Assembly (NCBI RefSeq): GCF_007097395.1
Contig: NZ_VKDC01000014.1
Location: 1-64,000 of the forward strand
Direction: 5' to 3'
Source of the DNA: Fulvivirga sp. M361
Lineage (GTDB): Bacteria > Bacteroidota > Bacteroidia > Cytophagales > Cyclobacteriaceae
DNA length: 64,000 bases
Positions 37,259 through 44,733 of the stretch are shown in pieces; the first letter of the stretch is position 1; each line of letters begins with the position of its first letter. The notes under the pieces are model-generated. The model was not told the origin of the DNA. It made no database searches and saw only the letters and a list, made by a program, of their open reading frames with translations. The position numbers and the translations under genes are program-made.

Positions 37259-39851
37259 AAAACACACTCCTCCCAAACTGTTCCTGGATTTTTTCCGATG
37301 GTTCTGCCACCGTGACTACCTGGAAGATCTTGAGGGTGATCTCATGGAGCGATTTGAACGAAGAGCCAAGGAAAAGAATGTGAGAAAAGCACGCCGGGGC
37401 TTTTCGAAAGATGTTATCCAGCTTTTCAGACCAGGAATTATCAAATCATTATCCGGCACTCAAAAACTAACTACTTACGACATGTTACATCACCACGCGT
37501 TGCTCACGCTGAGAAATTTCAAACGATACAAAAATTCCTTTCTTATTAACCTCACCGGGCTGTCCACAGGGCTGGCCTGCTTCTTTCTTATCTCTCTCTA
37601 TGTGCACGATGAACTTATCATTGATAAATTCCATGAAAACGATGACCAATTGTACCAGGTCATGAATAACCTGCATCAGAGTGCAGGAATAACCACCGGC
37701 TCTCAGACCCCCGCTCCTTTGGGCAAGGCGTTGGCCGAAGAAATTCCGGAAATAAAACTATCGGCAAGTGTAATACCGGTTGGGTTTAACAATGATTATG
37801 GGCTGGTATCAGCCGGGGATAACTATATCAAGGCGGCTGAGCAATATGTAACTAAGGATTATTTCAAATTATTTAGCTATAAAATACTGGAAGGCACCAG
37901 TGCTGATATTGTATCACGAAAAGAGGGGGTAGCCATTTCCGAAGCCCTGGCCATAAAACTTTTTAATACTTCTAATGGCTTGGTGGGTAAAGATCTGAAA
38001 TGGGCTAAAGAAGATTTTTCCGGTGAGTTCGTGATCACAGGTATCTTTGAAACACCTCCAAAGAACTCTACAGTACAATTTGACCTTGTGTTCAACCTGG
38101 AGCTATTTCTGGACCAGGCACCCTATCTCAGAAAATGGTGGAATAGCGACCCTGAGACGTATGTGAGGTTGGAAAACAATGCTGATCCGGTATATGTCAA
38201 CAGTAAGATAGAAAAATTCCTGCATACAAAGGTCCGAAACTCAGCAAGTACGTTGTTTCTCCAACGGTATTCTGAACGTTACTTAAATAGCCGTTATGAA
38301 AATGGGCAGGTAGCCGGTGGCAGGTCACAATATATCCGTTTATTGTCCGTGACAGCCATACTTATCCTGATCATAGCCTGCATAAACTTCATTAATTTAT
38401 CCACAGCCAAAGCTTCAAGAAGGCTGAAAGAAATAGGTATAAAAAAAGCTATCGGAGCGAGTCGGCGCATGATGATGTTCCAATTTCTCAGTGAATCTTT
38501 TTTCATGACATTGATTGCCCTGATCCTGGCATTGACCATGGTAGTGATTGCCTTACCTCACTTTAATGTTATTACAGGAAAAGAGCTGATCTTTCAATTG
38601 GACCAGTGGACGGTTCTTACACTCTCCATCGCCACATTCTTCACTGCCTTATTATCCGGGATCTATCCGGCTTTTTACCTGTCAGGATTAAATGCCATAA
38701 GCACGTTAAAAGGAATTTTCCCTGTACAGTTAAGTAAAGGACACTCACGCAAAGGGTTGGTCGTATTCCAGTTTAGCATCTCGATCATGTTGATCCTTTC
38801 AGTAATTGTAGTTTATCAGCAGATAACATACATCCAGTCCAAAAACCTGGGATACAGTCGGGAGAATGTTTTATACATCAGTAATGACGGGGCATTAAAT
38901 GAGCAGCAGGAATCCTTCCGGAGCAGGTTGAAAAACATACCCGGTGTGGTAAATACGACCTCCTTTTATCATGACCTTGTGGGTGATTATGGAAGAACGG
39001 GAGGAGTATCCTGGAAAGGAAAAGATCCGGACGTAATTATGAGCTTTGTTAACCTGGAAGTGGGATATGATTTTGTTGAAACACTCTCTATCGAAATGGC
39101 TGAAGGGCGTTCATATTCACACGATTTTCAAGATCAAAAAGGGAAGATCATGTTTAATGAAGCAGCCATAGATGTCATGGGAATGGAAGATCCTGTTGGA
39201 AAAAAGATCATATTATGGGGTGAAGAAAGGGAAATCATAGGCGTTGTCAGGGATTTTCATTTAGAATCGCTCTATGAGACGATCAAACCATGCTTTTTAC
39301 AACTGGTCCCCAAGGCGAACAAAACACTATTTAAAATTCAACCGGAAACAAAAACATCAACCATCCGTCAGGTACAAACACTTTACCAGGAGTTTAACCC
39401 CGACTTCCCTTTTGAATACAAGTACCTGGAAGATGACTACCGGGACTTATATGCCCCCGAAAAACAAACAGAAGTACTTTCCCGGTATTTCTGTGGTATC
39501 GCCATTATCATTTCTTGCCTGGGCCTTTTCGGGTTGGTAGCATTCATCACTGAAAAAAGGCTGAAGGAGATTGGTATCCGAAAAATATTGGGCTCAGGTA
39601 CAACACGGATCGTTTATTTACTTTCCAGTGATTTTGGTAAGATGGTTTTAATAGCTATTATCATTGCTTTACCGGTCAGCTACCTTCTCACCAAAAATTG
39701 GTTAGATAGTTTTGCCTACCGAATTTCATTGGAATGGTGGTTTTTCGCCGGATCAGGACTAGTTGCAGTGTTAGTGGCATGGGGCACCGTAGCTGTGCAA
39801 ACCATTAAAGCTGCCAATATTAATCCTGTGGAATGCCTGAAGGATGAATAA
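37251..39851 (+). CDS. Duplicated FtsX/MacB-type permease with prefix domain, array 2 gene 4
   Basis: 866 residues. The prefix is a drifted class B (LDFFRWFCHRDYLEDLEGDL, LFRPGIIKSLSGTQKL). The body is the partner of array 1 gene 3: FLINLTGLSTGLAC, YLNSRYENG, GGVSWKGKDP, NEAAIDVMG and the end NPVECLKDE correspond. Signatures are EIGIKKAIGA and EIGIRKILGS. It closes the array; the DUF4097-like gene follows after 134 nt in the same direction and could be read from the same transcript. Confidence 0.85.
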   Translation: MSKKHTPPKLFLDFFRWFCHRDYLEDLEGDLMERFERRAKEKNVRKARRGFSKDVIQLFRPGIIKSLSGTQKLTTYDMLHHHALLTLRNFKRYKNSFLINLTGLSTGLACFFLISLYVHDELIIDKFHENDDQLYQVMNNLHQSAGITTGSQTPAPLGKALAEEIPEIKLSASVIPVGFNNDYGLVSAGDNYIKAAEQYVTKDYFKLFSYKILEGTSADIVSRKEGVAISEALAIKLFNTSNGLVGKDLKWAKEDFSGEFVITGIFETPPKNSTVQFDLVFNLELFLDQAPYLRKWWNSDPETYVRLENNADPVYVNSKIEKFLHTKVRNSASTLFLQRYSERYLNSRYENGQVAGGRSQYIRLLSVTAILILIIACINFINLSTAKASRRLKEIGIKKAIGASRRMMMFQFLSESFFMTLIALILALTMVVIALPHFNVITGKELIFQLDQWTVLTLSIATFFTALLSGIYPAFYLSGLNAISTLKGIFPVQLSKGHSRKGLVVFQFSISIMLILSVIVVYQQITYIQSKNLGYSRENVLYISNDGALNEQQESFRSRLKNIPGVVNTTSFYHDLVGDYGRTGGVSWKGKDPDVIMSFVNLEVGYDFVETLSIEMAEGRSYSHDFQDQKGKIMFNEAAIDVMGMEDPVGKKIILWGEEREIIGVVRDFHLESLYETIKPCFLQLVPKANKTLFKIQPETKTSTIRQVQTLYQEFNPDFPFEYKYLEDDYRDLYAPEKQTEVLSRYFCGIAIIISCLGLFGLVAFITEKRLKEIGIRKILGSGTTRIVYLLSSDFGKMVLIAIIIALPVSYLLTKNWLDSFAYRISLEWWFFAGSGLVAVLVAWGTVAVQTIKAANINPVECLKDE

Positions 39852-39985
39852 AAATAAAACCTTAACCCAGGTCTGTAGCTAATGTGAAAAATATTTTAAG
39901 ACAGATGCAACCCGGAATTGATTTGTAACATCTAGGACATGAAAATACATCCTAAAACCATCAATCAAAACTCAAAATACAGATC

Positions 39986-41005
39986 ATGCATAAATATTTA
40001 CTTACCGCTACTTTACTCTGCCTGGGTTTCTTACTATTTCCGTCCGTTTATGGCAGCGTATTACAAGACACATTGGAGCTCAAAAGGGTCGATAACAGCG
40101 AAAACAAAGTTCTCTTTTATCGTGTCTATGCTGCGAAGACGACCATGGAACTCAGTAAGCAAGATATCAGTAAACTAAGCATGAGCACCGGGGCCGGCAG
40201 AGTAATTGTAAAAGGAACGGACAGCGACGTCATACAGGTGGAAGCCGAAATAGTATTATCAGCCAAAAACATAGACAGAGCAGCCAATATCATTCAAAAG
40301 TTTATGGTGTTGTCATTGGAAAAAGAAGGAGGCCGGGCCAGTTTAAAAAGTCACTTTGACTTTCATCAACGCAGTGATTTTGCCGAAGCCTTCAACCCTA
40401 ATGGTTTTTTCAGCGCACCCGTTAGAAAAATAGACCTGGTGGTAAAAGTGCCAAAGGAAATGGCATTGAGCATAAGCGATCGCTCGGGTGATTTATCTAT
40501 CGAAGACATGGAAAGCAATCTAGCTGTGACAGACCGGTCAGGAAATATAAAAATTAAGAATGTGCAGGGCGACCTGAAACTTGATGATTCATCTGGTGAT
40601 ATTAAACTTCAGGATCTTAATAAAAACGGTAATACCAATGCAGTCATAAGCATTAATGACCGTTCCGGGGTCATACACCTCGATCATGTAAATGGCAATA
40701 TCAAATTGTCAGATCGTTCCGGAGATGTAGCTATTAAAAATACAAAAGGCAATATACAGTTAGGTGACGCTTCGGGAAATCTCGACATTCAAAAAATTGA
40801 TGGGGATTTAAAGCTGGTAGATGCTTCGGGTGATATTAAAGCCAGGGACATCACCGGTAACATAACCCTTGATGACAATTCAGGAGGAATATACGTGAGT
40901 AATGTGGCGAAAGATATACATGTCTATAGCGCCGGCACGGGCGATCTCAAGATCAGAAATTATGATGGTAAGCTATCAGGAGATCTGAAGCGGCTGTATA
41001 AGTAA
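39986..41005 (+). CDS. Exported DUF4097-like beta-solenoid repeat protein
   Basis: 339 residues with a signal peptide (first 25 residues). Residues 60-130 form a non-repetitive start (MSTGAGRVIVKGTDSDVIQV). Residues 155-325 consist of about eight repeats of roughly 20 residues built on D-x-S-G-[DN]-[IL]-x-[IL]-x-x-x-x-G-[DN]-[IL]-x-[IL], for example DRSGDVAIKNTKGNIQL. This is the pattern of DUF4097/putative auto-transporter adhesin head proteins, expected to wind into a right-handed beta-helix. Such proteins are periplasmic or surface-exposed, and in several bacteria sit next to PadR/PspC regulatory genes. Its place after the PadR array fits that association. No sorting domain is visible. Confidence 0.8.
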   Translation: MHKYLLTATLLCLGFLLFPSVYGSVLQDTLELKRVDNSENKVLFYRVYAAKTTMELSKQDISKLSMSTGAGRVIVKGTDSDVIQVEAEIVLSAKNIDRAANIIQKFMVLSLEKEGGRASLKSHFDFHQRSDFAEAFNPNGFFSAPVRKIDLVVKVPKEMALSISDRSGDLSIEDMESNLAVTDRSGNIKIKNVQGDLKLDDSSGDIKLQDLNKNGNTNAVISINDRSGVIHLDHVNGNIKLSDRSGDVAIKNTKGNIQLGDASGNLDIQKIDGDLKLVDASGDIKARDITGNITLDDNSGGIYVSNVAKDIHVYSAGTGDLKIRNYDGKLSGDLKRLYK

Positions 41006-41058
41006 CGTGAGTTTTGGGTTGAGACCTATCTTAAAATGTATCATAATAAACCAATAAA

Positions 41059-41176
41059 CGTCTTTGCGAGGCTTTTGGGTAGATCTTAGCGTTGAAAAGC
41101 CGCGGCAATCTCCTCAAACAAGGGGACTGCCACGCCTTTTCCAACCCTTTTGCCTATAAAAAGGCTCGCAGTGACG
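41059..41176. repeat. Imperfect palindromic intergenic element
   Basis: CGTCTTTGCGAG at the left end and CTCGCAGTGACG at the right end pair at 10 of 12 positions, and the interior has GGCAATCTCCT against GGGGACTGCC. It resembles the widespread non-coding palindromes beginning CGTCATTGCGAG. Probably a REP- or MITE-like element; other copies would lie outside this window. Confidence 0.55.
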
Positions 41177-41395
41177 ATAGGTAGTTGTTTTTGACGTTGT
41201 TATACCCAAAAGTAGGGCAAAGCGCTGATAGCTTGGAACAACTGGTGGCTAGGTACAGGTGACCGGGTGTCAGATAAAAATGGTCGCTTGCTTCTCCTGA
41301 CAGGGACAGCCATGGCGTTATCTTCTTCAGGACGCCACACTTTTTTGCTTCTCATACGTTATAAACCAAATAATATTCTGTCCAGGGTAGTTACG

Positions 41396-41626
41396 ACCTT
41401 TTCCGGGGAAATAAAATTCTTCCCAGGGAGCTTTATACCCTTTCCGGGGAGGGACGTCACCCTTCCGGGGAGCTATATTAAGTCTTCCGGGGTAACTTTT
41501 CCTCCTTCCGGGGAGGGACATCACCCTTCCGGGAGGCTATACGAACCTTTCCGGGCAGTTTTTTCTCTTTCAGGAATGGCCTGCTTCCCTTCCAGGGGCG
41601 TTTTACTGCCCTTCTGGGCCGGTGTA
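41396..41626. repeat. Eleven degenerate 21-bp tandem repeats
   Basis: Eleven contiguous units of exactly 21 nt share the core CCTTCCGGGGAG with variable flanks; the first seven units are best conserved, the last four drifted. Because 21 is divisible by 3, overlapping ORFs on both strands (plus 41267-41683; minus 41327-41524 and 41521-41739) show heptapeptide periodicity, but none has a convincing start, codon use or family. On the minus strand the array begins about 75 nt after the stop of the GC-rich orphan gene, so it may be its 3' untranslated region. Confidence 0.75.
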
Positions 41627-41698
41627 GCCACTATCTTTCCTGCCCGGAGGCGCTGGCTGCGTCGCCAGGCAGAAAAATTGTAGCATGGTGAGCCTGAA

Positions 41699-42394
41699 CT
41701 ATCGCCAGTAGTTGCTGGCGTAGGCCCTGGCCCGGCCATCCTTCCGGAATATGTACCGGCCGGTGACGCGCACTTCGTCTACGGCAGCTTTCAGGTGCGT
41801 GTAGGCACGGTCACGCAGCACTTTGGCGGCGGAGTCGTCGAACCGCTCACCGTTGGCCTGGGCCAGGAGGGCCGCCATTTGGTCGGCCTGTTCGGCGGCT
41901 TGCGTCAGGCGGGTCACATCAAAGTGGATGGCCTCGAGCTCTTGGGTGCCGGCCTCGCCTAATGCGGCCAGGTCGCTGAGGTCCTGTACCATGTCATGAT
42001 GGCCCGTGCCGTCAGTGATCTCGCTCACACGGCCCAGTAAGTCGGCACGGCGGCGAAAGGCAAAGCGGAAGGTGGCCAGCAGGTCGTTACGTTCCTCATA
42101 GGCCAGGGGTGACAGCCTATTCCACTCCTTGCGGGCTTCTTCCTGGCTGTAGCGTGTCTTTACCCACTGTGACTGGGCATGGCGCAGAGCCCCGGCCCTT
42201 ACCGGCAGGTCTTCGCCGTAGGTTTCCCAGTCCAGGCCCACGGCAGTAAGGGCCTCTTTGTCTTCGGAAGCGATCACGCTAAGGTTTTCGGCTTCCTGGA
42301 GGTACACGTCTACGGGGAGGTCAGGCACACGCACCTCTTCGGAAGGCAGGGCTTCCAGTAAAGGCAGCTTGGCCTCGTAGTTTTCTTTTGACAT
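41699..42394 (-). CDS. GC-rich orphan protein, helical, unknown function
   Basis: 231 residues, not assigned to a characterised family. It is almost entirely alpha-helical by composition (many A, L, E, Q, R). It has no signal peptide or membrane segment, so is probably cytosolic. Conserved-looking segments are PVDVYLQEAENLS, LRHAQSQWVKTRY and GHHDMVQDLSDLAALG; the end is ASNYWR. The gene is clearly more GC-rich than the flanking core genes. It is followed on its own strand by the 21-bp tandem repeats, and a second GC-rich orphan gene lies upstream in the same direction. ORF length and codon structure support a real gene; function cannot be given. Confidence 0.65.
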   Translation of the reverse strand: MSKENYEAKLPLLEALPSEEVRVPDLPVDVYLQEAENLSVIASEDKEALTAVGLDWETYGEDLPVRAGALRHAQSQWVKTRYSQEEARKEWNRLSPLAYEERNDLLATFRFAFRRRADLLGRVSEITDGTGHHDMVQDLSDLAALGEAGTQELEAIHFDVTRLTQAAEQADQMAALLAQANGERFDDSAAKVLRDRAYTHLKAAVDEVRVTGRYIFRKDGRARAYASNYWR

Positions 42395-42925
42395 AACTTG
42401 TTTTTTTTAATGAAACATAAAATACATGAAGTCGCTTCAGCGGCAGGGTGCAGGCCGTGAACCCGGAGATAACCGTACGGTGACCGGTGGACCTCCCTGG
42501 GCGGAAGCAACATTTCGGCCGGGAAAATACCGGGGCCCGTCAATTTTTACAAAATCTCACAGGCTAAAACACCCCCTATACATCACCCAGGTGCGTAAAA
42601 AAGGAAAAAACCATGGCTTGCCCGGTGGGCATTCGCGGACGTATTCGGCAGGTTTATCCCATCGCTAAAAGGCCTCCCGTAGCTGTAAAACTTTGCGTCT
42701 TAGCGCCTTTGCGGCACACCATTCACCCCCTACTGAAGCGAAAAGAAAACAGCCCAACCTCTATGTGAGCATAGGAGTTTCCTTCAAAGCCGATGGCCGG
42801 TACCCCCCTTTTTCTAATCACCGGCCTGAAACACAACGGATCATACCTTACATGGCCTGGTAAAGGAAGGTGTGAGCAGTAAACATCACGGGTCAGACAC
42901 CCGTGATGGAGGCAAACGGTAAGGG
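42395..42925. other. 531-nt GC-rich gap between the two orphan genes
   Basis: No gene is seen. It contains ACTTTGCGTCTTAGCGCC followed by TTTGCGGCAC (42690-42719), a common Bacteroidota intergenic repeat sequence with a related piece near 47665. A perfect 8-bp hairpin ATCACGGG/CCCGTGAT sits at 42885-42907, right after the stop of the following minus-strand gene and perhaps its terminator. Confidence 0.5.
42885..42907 (-). terminator. Hairpin after the second orphan gene
   Basis: Stem ATCACGGG/CCCGTGAT, loop 7 nt, starts 18 nt downstream of the minus-strand stop codon. The T-run is weak (GTTTA). Confidence 0.4.
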
Positions 42926-43321
42926 CTAGTCGAAGCTATTGAGGCCGAGCTGGTCTACGGCCTGGCGGATCATAGTGACGTAATGCAGGATCTGCTTTTT
43001 ACCATAGGCACCTCGCAGCTCTTCCAGCAGGGTGTCGTAGTCTTTCATGGTATGCCGCAGGTATTCTAACAGCTCCACGGTGTTCACATAATGGTCCACC
43101 TCGGTGTGGGGGGAGTTATCAAATACATTATAATAACATTCCAGCAGGGTGTCCCGCAGGTGCCCGGTAAATTGGGCATTCGGGTCATTGCTTATACCCC
43201 CTATGGAGTATTTCTTAAATAGGTTTTCATAGGTGGCCTGGCCCAGCAGGTAGATGACCAGCGCCTGGCGCTGCCCTTTGTTCAGCGCATTTAGATCGGT
43301 AGAAATCGGATGTGTTGACAT
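42926..43321 (-). CDS. Orphan protein of 131 residues in the GC-rich island
   Basis: 131 residues, no family recognised; acidic to neutral, helical, without signal peptide. Recognisable segments are LNKGQRQALVIYLLGQATYENLFKKY-like start (first 45 residues) and YVNTVELLEYLRHTMKDYD. Its start codon lies inside a copy of TGTCAACACATC, a 12-bp motif that recurs twice more within 175 bp upstream, so the first five codons (Met-Ser-Thr-His-Pro) are part of the repeat. It is on the same strand as the 231-residue orphan protein, 530 nt away. Base composition is richer in GC than the core genes. Function unknown. Confidence 0.6.
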   Translation of the reverse strand: MSTHPISTDLNALNKGQRQALVIYLLGQATYENLFKKYSIGGISNDPNAQFTGHLRDTLLECYYNVFDNSPHTEVDHYVNTVELLEYLRHTMKDYDTLLEELRGAYGKKQILHYVTMIRQAVDQLGLNSFD

Positions 43322-43492
43322 AGTAGTTGGTATTTAAAAAAAAGGGGCGGTCACTGTCAACACATCCATTTGAGAAAACAGATAAGTCACGGGACTTTCA
43401 CCCGCATGCACGCCCCTATGGGTTAATATGTTACTGTAATGTTGAGTATATTTTCTCCGGGTTAGTACTTACTAATTAAGATGTGTTGACAG
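43310..43492. repeat. Three copies of a 12-bp motif TGTCAACACATC around an orphan gene start
   Basis: Copies are at 43310-43321 (minus, containing the ATG), 43356-43367 (plus) and 43480-43491 (minus). The second and third extend to a perfect 13-bp inverted repeat (CTGTCAACACATC, 43355-43367 with 43480-43492). A further short inverted pair, AGGGGCG/CGCCCCT, is nested at 43344-43350 and 43411-43417. The rest of the 322-nt gap to the next gene shows nothing. Confidence 0.7.
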
Positions 43493-43643
43493 GATCAAGC
43501 TACAAAATAAGCGTGTATTTCACCAAGCCGCAGGGCCATATTTTTCAGGCCCAACACCTACTTCCTTCATCCTTAGGGCTTTTTAAATCCACGAAATATT
43601 GACCTATATTTAGTGCCAGGAAATAATCCATTATCTTACACCC

Positions 43644-44519
43644 GTGAACGAAGCATTACAGAAATTACCCCTTACCAAACAGGAGGAACTACAGAACATC
43701 ACCAAGCTGCTCAGCAACATGAAAAAGGTAGAAATGGTGATCCTGTTCGGCAGCTATGCCCGGGGCGAGTATGTGGAAGACACCTATGTGGAAAAAGGCA
43801 TCCTTTACGAATACAAAAGCGACTATGACCTGCTCGTAGTCACCCTCCATGACGACCTGAAGTGCCACCTGAAAATAGAAACCAAGGTGAACGAGGTATT
43901 ACGGGATACCGGCATCGTGAAAACACCCGTCAGCCTCATCTTCCACTCCGGCAAGCACCTGAACCAGTCCCTGATGCAGGGCAATTACTTCTTCAAGGAC
44001 ATTAAAAAGGAAGGCATTGTACTGTATGATACCGGCAAGGTACACTTGCAAAACCCTAAGAAGCTCACCGCGGAAGAAGCCCGGGAAAAAGCGCAGGGGT
44101 ATTTTGATCAGTGGTATACTAGTGCGACTGAGTTTTTAGAAACTTTTGAGTTTGAGATGAGCAAAGAAAGGTTTCATAACGCGGCCTTCCTACTTCATCA
44201 GGTTACTGAACGCTACTACACCACCATCCTGCTAGTCTACACGGACTACCGTCCCAAAGAGCATGACCTGGAGCGGCTGGACCTGCGGGTGAAAAACTGT
44301 GACCCTCGCTTTGCGGTATTCCCCTACTCCACCGATGAAGAAAAACGGCTATTTGAGTTGCTTCGAAAGGCCTACGTAGACGCTCGCTATAAGATGGATG
44401 AGTATAGTATTTCTAAAGAGGAACTGGACTACCTGGCGGAGAAGGTGGAGCGATTGAAGGGGTTTACGGAGAGGCTTTGTCAGGAGAAGATTGAAGGGAT
44501 TGGGAAGGGGGAGGTGTAG
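43644..44519 (+). CDS. Fused nucleotidyltransferase-HEPN protein
   Basis: 291 residues from a GTG start. Residues 20-130 are a MNT-type nucleotidyltransferase: ILFGSYARGE at 34-42 and the catalytic pair Asp60/Asp62 in SDYDLLVV. About 15 residues (YVEDTYVEKG region) are inserted between the two motifs compared with the compact GSxARGE-x5-SDxDLLV of typical MNT proteins. Residues 150-280 are a HEPN domain (HNAAFLLHQVTERYYTTILL, PKEHDLERL, AYVDARYKM); a canonical RNase Rx4-6H motif is not obvious. In two-gene type VII toxin-antitoxin pairs the MNT partner AMPylates the HEPN RNase; here both are one chain, as in other fused proteins of this type. Role in defence or drug modification is open. Confidence 0.8.
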   Translation: MNEALQKLPLTKQEELQNITKLLSNMKKVEMVILFGSYARGEYVEDTYVEKGILYEYKSDYDLLVVTLHDDLKCHLKIETKVNEVLRDTGIVKTPVSLIFHSGKHLNQSLMQGNYFFKDIKKEGIVLYDTGKVHLQNPKKLTAEEAREKAQGYFDQWYTSATEFLETFEFEMSKERFHNAAFLLHQVTERYYTTILLVYTDYRPKEHDLERLDLRVKNCDPRFAVFPYSTDEEKRLFELLRKAYVDARYKMDEYSISKEELDYLAEKVERLKGFTERLCQEKIEGIGKGEV

Positions 44520-44575
44520 AAAAGGCGGTTGGTGAGGTGAAAATCAGGGGTGTGCTAAAACCCTGGTCAAAATGG

Positions 44576-44670
44576 GTTCATCAAAAGTATCCGCATTAGA
44601 AATGCTACATGCGCGACTCTGTAAGAAAATGGGAACGCATTATGCTTTGCTAAATGCGCTCCTGAAGGGA
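44576..44670. repeat. Dispersed 95-bp repeat, copy 1
   Basis: It matches 45961-46054 at about 80% by eye, from GTTCATCAAAA to the GAAGGA end, including the shared GAAAATGGGAACGCATTA and CTTTGCTAAAT. Non-coding. The two copies flank the AT-rich orphan gene in direct orientation. Confidence 0.7.
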
Positions 44671-44733
44671 TGACGTGCTATACGAGTGTTGTACTCCATA
44701 AAAAACTTAAGTGCTTAATAAAAACATATATTT

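Noticed and set aside
41396-41626. CRISPR array
   Set aside because: Units are contiguous 21-mers without unique spacers of constant length, and no cas genes are present.
41267-41683. Plus-strand ORF of 138 codons over the 21-bp repeats
   Set aside because: Its heptapeptide look is a direct result of the 21-bp period; two minus-strand frames look alike, and there is no plausible start region or family.
43644-44519. Two-gene type VII toxin-antitoxin pair
   Set aside because: Both domains are in a single uninterrupted frame, so it is a fusion and not a two-gene pair.
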